Shown: positions 47,457-60,670 of the stretch, one piece after another
Position numbering within the stretch: position 1 is the stretch's first letter
How the letters are laid out: each line of letters begins with the position of its first letter
Assembly: GCA_026936325.1 (NCBI GenBank)
Contig: JAPTHN010000011.1
Coordinates: 4,097,001-4,161,000, forward strand
DNA length: 64,000 bases
Source of the DNA: Platynereis dumerilii
Taxonomy: Eukaryota; Annelida; Polychaeta; Phyllodocida; Nereididae
Direction of reading: 5' to 3'
The notes under the pieces: generated by a model
Database searches by the model: none
What the model saw: only the letters and a program-made list of their open reading frames with translations
What the model was told of the DNA's origin: nothing
Made by a program: the position numbers and the translations under genes

Positions 47457-49224
47457 CTTGATAGATAGAGAGGGATGGTAGCTTAGTCCTTAGTATCATG
47501 TCAGTGGTCATTGTACTACAGGCAAGAACTGGTGTCCTCTCCACAGCGTAAAACCAGACTGTTCACCACTTATCTGACCTAACACAACACAGAGTCTCTG
47601 TCTAACAATCTCAAATATGATACCCAGTAAATCCATAATGCATGTGGTACAAAAAAAGTGATTCACAGAAAATACAGCTTCCACCATCTGCAAACAGATA
47701 AGTGACCTGGAAGAGCAAAAGTTTAGAAAGGGCAAGCGATCTTCTGAGCTATATCACTGACCACTAATGGAAGGCTTATGAGCAGAAAAGTTGTGATAGC
47801 CATCTAACATCGCCATAAACATCATTTTCTTTTATATTTTACCGTTGCCTGGATAATCCAGAGAAATACACGACACATATGCCATTAGAATCCCAGAATG
47901 ATTCACTCAAGCAGCACTGCTGCTGTGTAGTCAACACAGTTACAGCGATGCTTAAACAAACACTAATAATTTTTAAACAACTTACCGCTAGAGGTCAGTC
48001 TTGTCGTTGAATCAAGCGCCCTCAATTCATTTGAGATAATCATCTTCGCCAGTCACGAGATGCATTATGGACGTTCAGGTGACATGCAAGGCGCTTTACA
48101 ATTTCATTGACTCTTATCACTCAGATATGAAGCAATGACAAAATGTTAAGGGCGGGATTTAAAGATGAAAAGAAGAGAGAGATAATGATTGTTGATTAAT
48201 GGAAGCAACGAGTCACAGTGAATGTTGGGGAAAAGGCTGAATGAGATGTACTTTTACAGCATACATGTTAACATAAGGCAGTGGAAAGGTTACAAACAAT
48301 TGCAGAAACCCGAAGAGATTTGGAAGAGAGACAAACAGACAATTGGAGACTCAAGAGAACAGAATGCAGTACAAAGAGCAAGTTTACACCTTGGAGATTC
48401 AAAAAAATTCAAGAGAAATTTCAAGTTGACTGCAGCTGCATGCAGGTTTTTTTTAATGGCATAACTGTTTAACCAAAATTTTCCATCTCTTTAATGAGTA
48501 TAGGACTGCACATTGGGCAATGCAATTGACAGGAATGAAAGGTGGTATCTGCTGAAATGAATAGTGCATCATGCTATCAAGAAACCCCCTTTTTTAAGCT
48601 CACAGATGTGATATTTGGTACAATTCAATGAGTGACCTGATGAGTCTTGACACTTCCAAAACATTACCCACTAAACCTATACTGGCAATGCAAAGAACGC
48701 TTGCGTAGATGCGACAAAAGCAAACATGGAATGAACCAGTATATACCACATTATGTGACATATATAATATTGTTGGAGGCATCACGTTACTCACCAAGAG
48801 GATTGCAGACTGCGAGTGTGGAGCCTCTGCTGCCTTGTCTATTAGCATGGACTGACTTGCGATGATGCACAGAGACAGCAGGTTGGAGAGACTTTTTTGG
48901 TCTATGACCTTTAAGGGACCACAACGCAACCCCTTGCCTTGAGGCACCTCCACAAATCTTGTCTTACCCTAACAGTAACCAAGCACTCCCTTAAACTCCC
49001 AAAGGATGGTTTTTTAAACTTCTTCCAAATAACCCACCATAGCGGAAACTGAATGGTTTAGTGAGGGATTCAGCAAGTCTTCATGAATCTTCATGAAAAT
49101 ATGCAGTTAAGTCACTGCTGAAACCTGGTAAGAGAGATAATGTCAGCAATAAAGTATGACAGATTATAATACATGGATCACATTAACTTTGTAATACTTT
49201 TGATGAACAGCCATGTATATGTAC

Positions 49225-50175
49225 TAGCATAGTACCCGTGAAGCAGGCAATCAAAGTATCTGTCTATGTACATTAAGAATGTTTAGAAAGTGTGTATTTG
49301 TAAGAAATGCAGGCACTGCACCTTTTGCTGAATCAGTGAAATGGGAGTTGAAACATTGGAGAAGAAGGATACTGATGAAGAATGACTAATATACGTAAGC
49401 ATAGCTACTGGTATAATATGAAAATTTGAAGGGACGAAACGCATGTAAGTTTATTGCAGGCATTAAGTGTAGAAAAGCTGTACAGAAAATGTCAGGGTAA
49501 ATTGGGTGATCAGTACTTTGGCTGAAGCGGCATAAAATTATGCATGACCTTTTGATCTATCTATCTATCAATCTATCTATATATCTATCTTTATAGATCT
49601 GAAATGGACAAATAAGATGGATAAATGATTGGTAATCAGCTAAGTGTTAAAATATAGGCAACACTAAAAGCTGTCAAAGAAAAGTGTAGGTTATATTGTA
49701 GATATTACATAACAGTAATGAAAAACATGATTTGGGTGTAGATTGATTGTTCACTTTTACATAGGCCTAATCATCAGCTTGGAGGATCATGTTACTTCAA
49801 TTTTGTTATGTTTTGTTGTTGTCTGTGTTGAAACGTGATTTTGCACAAAGCATACCATTGATCATTATGAGTGCAGGCTGTTCTGGTCATTAAAAGTACC
49901 CCTACCGAAATACTTAGGCTGAGTGAGTGTAGCCCTGGGAGCATGAGCAGCTGAAGGAACAGTGCTGTATTGCTGTGGGTTGTCTTTCCATGCATGAGGT
50001 GGGATTTGAAGGCAGATTGTGCAGGAATGAGAGGGTTTTGAAGGATAACAGAGCTTATTGCAAGGGAAAATGTCAATGCCAGTAGACATGCGAAGTTTGG
50101 TGATGATTGAGAGAGAAATGGTTGAGAAATAAGGGTAACAACAAAGAAACAAAGATAGCGTAATTATATATAGAT
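49225..50175. mobile_element. Insertion in A3, unclassified repeat
   Basis: A1 and A2 pass through this position without it. It starts near gtactagcatagtacccgtg and ends near aattatatatagatt. A (TATC)n run lies at 49553-49595. The minus-strand frame at 49865-50248 crosses its right end into module sequence, so it is not a real gene. The family is not identified. Confidence 0.5.
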
Positions 50176-50482
50176 TACCATCACGAATATTGTCCTGGGC
50201 ACTGAGAATTAAGGTGATAGTGGATAATTCTGCTACAGTATGCAACATTCACATCCGACATAATTATTGGCTTCAATCTTCCAAAATATCATATTGACTA
50301 AACCACCATGCAGGGCATGACTAAATTTATGAAGGAATCTCATAATTATGATCACATTCTGACAGCTATCAAACACTCAGAAATTCAATAAACTTCACCT
50401 TCCCATTAAACAATTAATAATATTAAGTTCCTCTTTGTCCCAACCTTGTCTTAGTCAATTATCAGAAATGAAAGTGCTTAAT

Positions 50483-53400
50483 AGTAGGTGGGTAAGGTCA
50501 AAGTTGACTTCGCTTTCTGATGCAAAGGTCCCCTTTGGCACAAATGTACCTTGGGGTCATAGAAAAAGATTTATCCAAAGACACAAGTGAGATCACCCCC
50601 TGGATTGGAAATACAGCCATTTTCCAAAATGGCCGCCAAAAGTGCAAAAAGTCTAATATCTCTGCTTCTATTTCAGCTAGAGAGACAAAATTAGGGTCAA
50701 AATATATGTTTTTGGAGTCAGAGAATCCATTGAAATAGTTCCTGAGTATGTAAAACCAATATTTACACAATTTATTATTGCCCCTGCCTTAAAAATGGCC
50801 GCCAAGCAAGGTTGGCGGCACCGAGGCCACTGTTAGTGAATATTTTGTGGTACTTTGATACCATTAGGTTGAATCATCTGCCAACAATGCTGGAAAAACC
50901 AATCCCCACTCAAAATCAACATGCTCTAACACAATTGAAAGTAAGACATGCTCAATATCAGCTCCATTGAACAATATTTATGTGGTCTTCAAAGCTTCTC
51001 AAGTTTCTTCGCTTCGATTGATCACATTTGGGTATATGCATTTCATGATAATTTTGCCAAAGCAAAATCTTCACATTGAGGATATTTACATTCCTGATAT
51101 CAGCATCAACAGCTTTTACATTAACAACATTAATCTGTGGTTCCATTTAGTCGTCTCGTCATATTAAACCGGACCTTACATTCTGTCAATTTACAAATTT
51201 TTTGTCATGGTTTAGCTTTCATTTTAATTGTCCAGTAATTCACGCATGGTATGTTCAGTAAATGAAAAGTGTGTCAAATTAATTTTTAATGTACTCGGCA
51301 GCATTTTCCTATGTAATGTGCATAACTACGATAATCACCAAGAAAGAACCCAGCCAAGCCCTAATGTCTCAGGAGTATGGATGTTTCCACTGCAGTTTTC
51401 GTCAATCAAAATCATTTAGACGGAGTGTCAGAAATTTTGGGGTAAAACAAAAGTTTGGTATGGGTTTAACCAGTATTCAAGAAAATGTTTAGGCTGGTGG
51501 AGAACATGTATAGTGTGCTATGCTACATTTGGACTTGTGAACAGCGGTGGCTTGAGACATGAACTAGCACAGTGTGCTGCCCCTGCCCAGGATATCTAGT
51601 GATAACTTTCATGTCTTTATGCTGAAGATTTTTAGCTCTTTCCTGCCAGTCACGACCCTCTTTGATGACCAATGTTACTTGGCATAAAGCTTGTCAGCAA
51701 AAAGTTAGAAAAATGTCCTGCCCAAAAAATTGTTCAAGGAATTCCTTTAAATGCGCACCGGATGATGGATGTTTAGATGATGCAGTTGTTCAAAGCACGA
51801 GTGAAGTCACTGATGGACATTGGCCTGTAAAATTACCACAGAGGGCAGCAGTGCCCAGTGCTCTCGAGTTCATTGGAACTTTCACTTGCATGAGTCCTGT
51901 GATTTTCTTGTCAAGGAATTGACAGGTGTTGCCCTCTTTGGTAATTTTAAAACTTGATTGTCAAATGACCTGTGTGAGGCCTTGACCCACTTGAAACCCG
52001 CTGATGCGGATCGAGGCCCATTGATATATAGATAATGCAACTACCTGTAAAAATTCATGGATTTTATGGAACTACTGATGTGTCAGCTCCAACCAGCATG
52101 CCAGAAGGTGAGGGATAACTGCAAGGATCATGAAACACTGCAGGTAGTGTGCAAAACATGGTTAAATCATCATGTTCAGTCCTCAGAAGTTCTTTTGTTT
52201 ACTTTTTTTAATGGACTTGTTTCAGACTCTTATCAATTAGGTATGAGAGGCCCATACATATAAAGGCGAATCCACGCGTGGTTCAAAGGGAGCCAAAATC
52301 TCACACCAGCGTATCTTCTGATGAAGCATTCATCACCGCTTCCCATTCATCTTAATGTGTGGCTGATTCATTCCTCCAGATGTTGCTTGAATAGTCTGCA
52401 AGAATATCATATACTGGGTCCTCAGCCCTCAGCACCACAAGACTATCACCCCAGCACCGTCTTCACTACCCCATGACCAGGTCTCTTTAAGTGTCCAGTA
52501 TCATCATTGACAAGATACCTGTTGCTCTTATGACTGCCTAGTTGGCATGAAGTTGCATCAGCGTCTCAACTATCTCTGTAAATTTTGCCAGCCCTCTCCA
52601 ACTCATAACCAGGAAAAGAACCCATTAGTTCCAGAGAAAACAAGGGTACTGTCATGAGGGCCTAATGATTAAACAAAACAGGGTAGAGTCTGTCCAGATA
52701 CAGACATGTTGGTGGGAGATGAGGATAACTGTAGAGAGGGCAGACTTATTTCTGACACCAGCCCGATCAACTCCACAAACTCAATCAGCCTGTCAGGACC
52801 AGGACTTAGCAAGAATTGCAATAGTCCTCATGTGACTATAATCCCCTAAAAGTCTAAGGGCCAGGTATTGATCAGTCTCCTCTGGTCAACAGTTTATTCA
52901 AATTTCAACAAAAAATGATACAGCTTCAAGCATCACAGCTGTATGCCATGCTAAAAAGGAGACAAAACTCGTTTTATGTGGCAATGAAGCCGTATCTTCA
53001 ATCTAGAAGTGCATTAGTCGTAAAAGCCATTCATAGTTGAGGGCTGTGTGTGTCATGTAGGCGAACACATGACAGATTGGAGACAATTAGCACAGATATG
53101 ACTGATTCAGTGATCAACCCCTTGGGAAAATTCCAAGTTATACATGTAGTACCATCTCAAGCAGCTCATGCCTTTATCATAGTAGGCTACAATATAACAA
53201 TATGTAAATGTAAATGTAAATGTAGACTTTTTTATAGTCCATTACACCGACGAAGTCAGTCTCAACAGACTTTACAATTACACCCTTGGCAGGCCTGTTC
53301 AAGCATGAGCCTTTCTCAACTCCCCGAGGAGTATACAGCCAGGCAGCCGTTTCCAGCGCACACAATGCTAAGTCACTCTACAATCGCCATCACTGCCTAT

Positions 53401-54908
53401 AGCCAAGTACCCATTTGCACCTGGGTGAAGTGAAGCAAAGAGTTATGGAGGATCTGCTTAGTTCCTCCGTGCCATGGGTGGGAGTCGAACCTGCAACGTC
53501 TCAGTTACCAGGCGAACACCTTATGCACTAGGCCACGGCACCTCAATCAGAACCCCTTATTCTCTACAGCTATGTGTACTTCTCTTATCCATGGAACTTG
53601 CATTGCATCAACCAGCTCTGCTAGACAAGTAACCAAACCACTAGAAGTAAAACTGACATCCTTGATCCAGTTGGAAGTGGGAATATTTAGTTAAAAGTTT
53701 ATGACTTCTCTAATAGGCTATGTACCATCCCTACAAGCTTTCTGCCTCGTAACATTGGTCATCAAAGTGGTTAGAAAGGGTAGAAAACAAAGACATGAAA
53801 ATGGTAACTGGATATCCTGGGCACTGGGCGGCATACCTTGCTGCTATTTCTTAGCAAAGTTCATAACCTTAGCCAAGTCATGCATGCTGCCTCCGTTCAC
53901 TGAGTGTCCAAAATTTCTAAATATATATATATATAGAATTTTATTGGACAACAGAATATCATCAATATAGCATGGCACACCATGAATGTTCTCTGGCAGT
54001 CAATAAATTTCTTGAATCCTGCACAAACACTTTACCAAAACTTTCTACCCTAAACATATTTTAACACCTGCAGTTGAAACTTCTGAGCCTGGGCTTTTTG
54101 GGTTTCTTTCTTGGAGACTTTGATACAAAAGCATATGAGAAGATGCTTTGCAGTGTGTCTCGTGTTTGATCCTAGAGGAGTGACTGGACAACTGCCTAAA
54201 ATAAAAACTATTATCTGAAATGTACAGCAAAATTAATTTGACACAGCTGATGCTGTCTAGTGTCTATGTAAAAGCTGTTTTTTTCTGCTGATATCCAGAC
54301 ATTAAATATCCTTAATGTAGATTGCCATTTGACAAAATTATCAGGAAATGCATGTGCAAAAATGCGATCGACGAGGCTTTGAGGACCACATAAAGATTTT
54401 TCAATAGAGCTGATATTGAGCATATCTTACTTTCAATAGAGAAAGTCTTTAGAGTAGATTGATTTTGAGTAGAGATTGATTTTCCAACAATGTTTGCATA
54501 TTATTCAACCCAATGGTATCTAAGTAACACAAAATGTTCACTAACAGTTGCCTCGGTGCCGCCAACCTTGCTTGGCAGCCATTTTTAAAGCAGGGGCGAC
54601 AATAAATTGTGTAAATTTATATTGTTTTTTTATACTCAGGAACTATTTCAATGGATTCTCTGACCCCAAAAACATATATTTTGACCCTAATTTTGTCTCT
54701 CCAGCTGAAATAGAAGCGGAGATATCGGACTTTTTGCACTTTTGGCGGCCATTTTGGAAAATGGCTGTATTTCCTATCCAGGGGGTGATCTCACTTGTGT
54801 CTTTGGATAAATCTTTTCCTATGACCCCAAGGTACATTTGTGCCAAAGGGGACCTTTGCATCAGAAAGTGAAGTCAACCACCTATTTTGTTGACCTAACC
54901 CACCAACT
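50483..54908. mobile_element. Long-TIR element, 4.4 kb, in A3
   Basis: Inverted arms of about 440 bp (50483-50923 and about 54460-54908) begin AGTAGGTGGGTAAGGTCAA and AGTTGGTGGGTTAGGTCAA. They share tctgatgcaaaggtcccctt and an atggccgcc motif. It interrupts module A exactly where A1 reads cttaataatgaaggg; taat remains on both sides, and a 5-6 bp duplication is likely but imperfect. No transposase, polymerase or capsid frame is recognisable inside. Long arms with AGT ends also occur in Polintons, but without genes this is only a guess. A SINE lies inside. Confidence 0.8.
53202..53542 (-). mobile_element. tRNA-derived SINE
   Basis: On the minus strand it starts GGTGCCGTGGCCTAGTGCAT, with a box A-like TGGCCTAGTGCATAAGG and a box B GGTTCGACTCC about 40 bases on, as in a tRNA head. 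A body with caggtgcaaatgggtacttg follows, and the 3' end is a run of TTTACA-like units (53202-53225). The length of about 340 bp fits a SINE. The parent tRNA and the LINE partner were not determined. Confidence 0.8.
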
Positions 54909-55437
54909 ATAATAATGAAGGGAGAATCTAATCAAAATACAATCATTCCCAAATCCAGGATGTGTATTTCAAAGATGTAATGGGAAATTTCAAGGAGAAC
55001 AATAAGCTAAACCTTAATATGTATATGAGGGGAGCAGGGAGAAATTCAATGCAAACTTAATATCCCTGGCTGAATGAGATTTTGGTTAGCAATTTACACG
55101 TAAATTCCAGAAGGGGACATTTGAGATGAAGAGAATTATCTAATTCAAGAAAGACAACAGAAAGGGAGAGAAAGTGGAAACAGCTGCTGTGAATGGAAGA
55201 ATTATTTGTTTTAGTTCAAGTTAGACCAATCTAGAGGGGAATAGATTGAAATCAAACATAATAAAACTTTTCTACAACACTGAGTAACACTGAGTGGATA
55301 TTTCAACATGAAGAGTATCTTATTGTAAGATATTCAAAGTGTATGATATAACATGAATGCATGATGGGTCAAGATCGCATGTTCTATTCCTTGTTTTAAA
55401 AACACAAGAGAATTTTCACCATGATATCCTGTCATAT
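54909..55437 (+). repeat. Module A, copy 3, right part
   Basis: It continues A3 after the long-TIR element and matches A1 4720-5233 at very high identity by eye, up to catgatatcctgt. Confidence 0.85.
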
Positions 55438-56285
55438 ATTCCAGTCTATTAGGTTCCTCCAGTCTTATTGTTGATACAAGAAATAAATCTTTATTTATCC
55501 CCTTGATAAACCAATTGAAACAAAGATGGCTTTGATCAAGGTAAGATTTTATTCCCAAACAAATAAATCTTAGCTTGACCAAAGAATTACAGTCAAGGTA
55601 TTGGAAAACACATACCTGAAAGAGAAACAGAAAAACTTCAGAATATTTCAAAAAGATAAATATTCACAAATGTATGACGTGCTACTGTCTAGATGTATGA
55701 TTGAAATGGATACATTCTAGATTTTTGGAATGCACGTGGCCACTGACCAGAAAGGGCTCAGTAACATTGCGTGATCTTGTCAAATGAAGTGCAGCATCAC
55801 TATTCCCAGAGTTGTGACACATGAGCTGGCTTCAGAATAGTGAGAACGTGTCGTGGCTATATATGGGTAAATGGGGTTAAAGTCCAGGGCACAGTCATAT
55901 ACGATATTTCAGAATTGTAGCCCTTTGTCTATATATATATCACACATTTTATTTGTAATGCCAGAATAGGGAAGGGATGAGAGCCCCTAAGGCGCAAAGA
56001 TGATCTGTTGAGAAGATTACGTTCCTCGTGCAATGGATGCCCATCTCTTGAGATGTTTGAAAAGTCAATACAACATAAACTCAAATTTCTTGGTATTAAA
56101 TCACTCTAGATTCTCGTAAAACAATCCATTGTCTGATAAACAACTTCCAGCAATTCAAACAAACCTACTTTTTAGTCTGAATACCAGAATCGTGAGTTGC
56201 AAAACTTCTCATCATATTACATTTTATGATCAGACATTGAGACGAATTTTACAAAAATTACTTTAAAAGAGTCATGCAAGCAAAG
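55438..56285. repeat. A-B linker present in A3/B3 but missing from A1/B1
   Basis: A1 jumps from gatatcctgta directly to gtagtatcaaaat (5235-5250), while here about 850 bp intervene. Part of it (55740-55900) is repeated inverted at 41690-41890, so it belongs to the module and was probably deleted from copy 1. No gene is seen. Confidence 0.6.
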
Positions 56286-57613
56286 TAGTATCAAAATGGA
56301 GGACTGAACTGGTTCTTTGTATATTGCACAGAATGTACCATGACATCCTGCATTGCATCAATATCAAAATCAAGTTGAACTTCATAAGAGCAATGAGGAA
56401 AGGAGAGGAAATGGACAAGTAAAGTTGGCAAAAGAAGCAACCCAAGCCCCAACCCTAATGAGGAAGATCAGAGAGTACGACCTCATTGCAGGAAGCGAGA
56501 AAACCAGAACTTTAGCCAAAAAGGCCAGATCCCCTGTGAACCATTGATTAACACCACACCAGAGCTGCATCTAACTTATCCAAACTGTTTGGATCAATAG
56601 ACACAGGTTCTTAATGTTGGCATCCTGTGTCAGGATCTAATGTCACGTCTCCAGCTGATAAAGCCACTTGATGTGACCTGCAGATTGGCCGTTTTGGGTT
56701 TCCATCTGATTTGCAAGAGACCGAGGAATAAGACATCTCACCATAAGAGGAAACTATAAAGCTTACTCAACTGCCTCCAACAGACACAATCAGATGGATA
56801 CTGCAGTAATACTTCACTTAATGATGATCCTCAGAGAATATTACCACTCCCCCTCTCCCACAACACCGATAAATCAAACAGAACTCACATCAAATCAATT
56901 TCAGGTATTCAAAATAAACAGCAAGGACAGCATCTGATAACCACAATTGGAAATCTTATTCTGTAGAGAAACAAATGTCTGTTTTAAAAGGATTGAGGCA
57001 CAAGGATACTTTTGACCAAACTCTTATGCTGCAATAGATCATTATCTTCACTGAGCAGAATAGTTATCCAACTTGAAATGCTCTCCATTTGACATTAAGT
57101 CTGATTTGGAAATAATCATGATTTATGCAATTCTTAAACAGTTTTTCGGTTACCTTCTTCTCCATATTTTCCTTATCAAATGTCTCACTAGTCGTAGATG
57201 AGGCAATGATCACCCGGACTTTGACATCATGTTGAATATTTTGGCAAATTTGCTGGAACCTTATCAGAGGAATTCTGTTAAAAGAGCCATAGCAAATCAA
57301 TCATTTGGTTTGTCAAGAAATTAATTAGAAAATTTGGCTGGAGAGTGAATTTTGCAATTCAACTTGGAACAATTTGCAAATCTTGAGAAAGTTAGAAGTG
57401 AAAAACGGCGAGCTGCCAAAAGGGCATGAATCACCCGAAGGTCATAACTCAGAGGAATCAATAATCAGATTCAGGAAATATTAATAATATCAGCGAGAAG
57501 AAAATGGCTGCCTTTGATAAATCACATCAAGACATCTGAATGGAAAATTAACAAGCAGCAAGCATTACTGCCAAACTGGTAACTATGTGTGTTATAATCC
57601 ACATGCGCAAGAG

Positions 57614-58251
57614 CCACAATTAGTGGTTATCAAGGACAGCAATGTTGAAAGAACCCACAAATATAAATATCTAGGGTTGGTTATGGATGATCAGCTATGT
57701 TGGAAGGACCATGTTGAACATGTTAACAAAAAGCTCAACCCCAGATTTTACTGTCTAAGAAAGATGAACAAGTTTTGTGTTAGCTCACACATCCTAGAAA
57801 TGTTTTATAACTCTGTCATTGCTGGTGTTTGGATGTACTGTGTTAGTGCATGGGGAGGCAATATAAGCTGTGAATGCAAGAGAAGATTGGCATCTCGTAT
57901 CAAGCAGGCAAAGTACATTAGTGGCAAAGAACTAACATCATTTGACTCTGTGTATAGAACTGTCATTGAGAAGAAATTACTTAAAATTATGAAAGACGAC
58001 ACCCATCCATTGTATAAGGTATTCTCTGAGGCAGTAAGTCAGCGTAGCGGTAGAATGCTTCTGCCTTTCGCTGCTACAAACCGCCACAAATCAAGCTTTG
58101 TAGTGAGGGCCATGACTATCCACAATGAACTGTATCAACGCTAAATCCATGTCATTGTATTTAATATGTATAAGCTGTGTGTAGCATCTAATTTATCCGT
58201 AAGGATATTAATAAAGTTAACTTGACTTGACTTGACTTGACTTGACTTGAC
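57614..58251 (+). mobile_element. 5'-truncated LINE, C-terminal part of reverse transcriptase ORF
   Basis: The open frame reads YKYLGLVMDDQLCWKDHVEH near its start, then FYNSVIAGVWMYCVSAWGGN and later DDTHPLYKVF, the typical thumb and C-terminal region of CR1/L2-like non-LTR reverse transcriptases. It stops at 58142-58144. The 3' end is a short UTR followed by about six CTTGA units (58221-58251). B1 has the uninterrupted site, so the whole 638 bp is an insertion, without a clear target duplication. The first codons of the longest frame (MCYNPHAQE) come from module B and are not LINE. Confidence 0.9.
58221..58251 (+). repeat. CTTGA pentamer tail
   Basis: About six tandem CTTGA units form the 3' terminus of the LINE insertion. 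Tails of short tandem units are common in CR1/L2-type elements. Confidence 0.9.
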
Positions 58252-60670
58252 TCGGAGGCCAGACGTGAGACACCCATCCATTTCAAGGGACTTCTGAGTT
58301 GCAAGGATTTCATGAGCGACAAGTAATCTCCTGGAAAACTGAAGGATCAAGATCTCCAGTTTTCAATCAAGTCAAATAAAAGGCATTTAGGCAGCCATTT
58401 GAAAGAAAAGTGAATTATTTATTTGGGGACTGATGTGGAAGGCAAGGTGCCCTGATTATGCAATTAGGCGGCTGTTAAAAAGCGTCTTTCCATTTGGTGC
58501 TGTGCATGGCAATGTGTTTGGTTGCCACCATGTTTCGACAGAGATTTCCCAATGGCACAGAGTTTCTATTCATCCAATTCTTCCAATGCGCAAGTTCATT
58601 ACTCCTTTATTGCCCCCATTGCTTTCATTCTTCATCCCATGTCTTTCATTTGCGATTCCACTTGGAATGTGTCTGCTCCCTTCTAATTAGACCATTGTTT
58701 ACACTTGGCCAGACTATAACACTGGATCCACACAGATTACTGAACAAAAAGTCAATGTCAACTTTTTAAGCCTTTAAATCCTAATCTCCAGCTCAGCTCT
58801 ATCCCAGAGGAAACAACATTGAGGCTGATGTGGCAAGTATTGCTATTTGTCTGGCAGGGAATACACATAGACCCAAACAGGAAGACATTTGCAAGGAAGG
58901 TAATTATTTCGATCTGAAGCATGAGTTGCCTGTGAGTTGGAAAAGTGGGAGAAAGTGAGATGGGATGGCATGCAGAAGCAGGTTGTGAATGCGCAGTTGG
59001 GAATGCTGGGCAAAAAGCTTTAGATTTCCCTTCTGCATTTGAGTATTCATAGCATTTATAGCTGGAGAAACTTCACATTGAAGGAAATTACAAATTAGGT
59101 TGTTGTTATGATATAATTGACTTCCACAGTCAACTTTATCTTCAAGTAAGTAACTGGTCCATCAAACTGGCCCTCAGCCTGTCACTCACTGTCACAGCTG
59201 CACGGTAATCAGAAGAAGATCACTTCTTGGCAGATCATGTGACCACCACCTTGTCTTTGTGATCTTCTTGACCTCTGTGGTCTTCCTTTAAACCTGTCAT
59301 GTGACCAAGTGAACGACACCAAGAGCATCAATGGGTTAAAAGCTAACCCTGGAAAAAGACATCAGCCCTGGTTAAAGACAAGTCCTGCTTTAATACCTAT
59401 CTGTACTATCACAACAAAGTTTCAAAATGAATATCTGCCAGATAAATCATAAAACAAAAGATCAAATGAATATTGCTTTAAATGATCCCTGGAAGATAAA
59501 TTTGGAAATCTTCACGGACAATAGGTATTGAAGCATATATTAATCTTCATGCATTTCTGGACGCACTTTCAGCAGAGGACTTTGCCAGAAATGATGAAAA
59601 GAGAAAGCAACTCTCAGATGAAAAGAGAAAGCAATTCTCAGATGTTTCTTACCCATAGCCATCTGTTGCTAGCACCTCTTTGGCCCCATAAATGTACCAC
59701 ATGTCATCCCTGTACATATATCTTTTTTTCATGTGGGGTCTCCTAAGTCGAGAAGTTTAGAGATTAATCTCCATCAACACTGGGGGCAGCTAATTGACTT
59801 GAAAGAGATCACAAGGCCACTTTAAGCATCTCCGGCTAGTTTATGAGGAATAACATTGGGTGGATGGCAGATTGCAGGATTCCATGCTAAGCGCCACTTA
59901 TTGTTTAAAGAGTCATACGATAAGATGCCGGTCGGGTGGCCTGCCAAGAGAGAGCAAGTCAGATATGACTCTGTCTCAACTTAATGACAGAGTATCTGCA
60001 TTGTTTTGGGCTGTCAAGTCACCAAAAGTCCCAAAGTCACCAGGGAACACTGTTGCCCTCTCATAGTCCTCATGGCCCCCTTGTGGCTTTCGCTTGTTTC
60101 TACATTTAGCAGACCATACATCTTTCCTTTCTTAATCTCCCTAATTTTCTCCCGACCTTCTGACCTCCATCTTTGTATTACACAATATGCATGCACACAG
60201 CAACTCCCCTTTCTGCCAGAGTGCATACACCACTGCCTTCCCCTTGGCTTTTTGCATGTTGTTGATCACTTAAGACTCAAGAAAGGCTCAGACTCCAGAT
60301 TAGCCAAGTTAGAGGCAAACTTAGATTGAAGAAGAAACTTCCAAGACAGGGAAATTGTTGTCATTTAGTTATTCTGTGGCAGGAACCTGACCCCCAATAC
60401 TATACCACTAGAGTTTGTTATCATAGCAAACTGGGCCATACCTCTGCTTGGCAATAGCAATAATCAAGAAGGTAAATCAGTCCTTCTGAATAAAAAAATC
60501 AAGTTGTTCTTCATAACAGCAGGGAGGAAAAGGGAGATTAAAGTTGGCAAAAGAAGTAGCCCCAACCCTAATGAGGAAGATCAGAGAGTGTGACCTAATT
60601 GCAAGAAGCGAGAAAACTCATGCTTCAGCCACAAGGAGCTACAAGGCCAGATCCCTTGCAAACCATTGAT

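Larger units (their letters stand above)
46261..50480 (+). repeat. Module A, copy 3, left part (A3)
   Basis: It follows A1 from 1081 to 4710 in order. Relative to A1 it has a MITE (46630-46887), a LINE-like tail (47290-47456) and an insertion (49225-50175), and lacks A1's two MITEs. It is cut by the long-TIR element at 50483 and resumes at 54909. Confidence 0.8.
56286..60670 (+). repeat. Module B, copy 3 (B3)
   Basis: It matches B1 throughout, very closely from about 59200. The LINE fragment (57614-58251) is its main private insertion. Short frames here are identical or nearly identical to those in B1 because the duplication is young. Confidence 0.85.

Noticed and set aside
51662-51922. Frame beginning MMTNVTWHKACQQKVRKM inside the long-TIR element
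   Set aside because: The Trp-His-Lys-x-Cys start is suggestive of a Cys-rich protein, but it is short, has no other recognisable domain and no supporting context.
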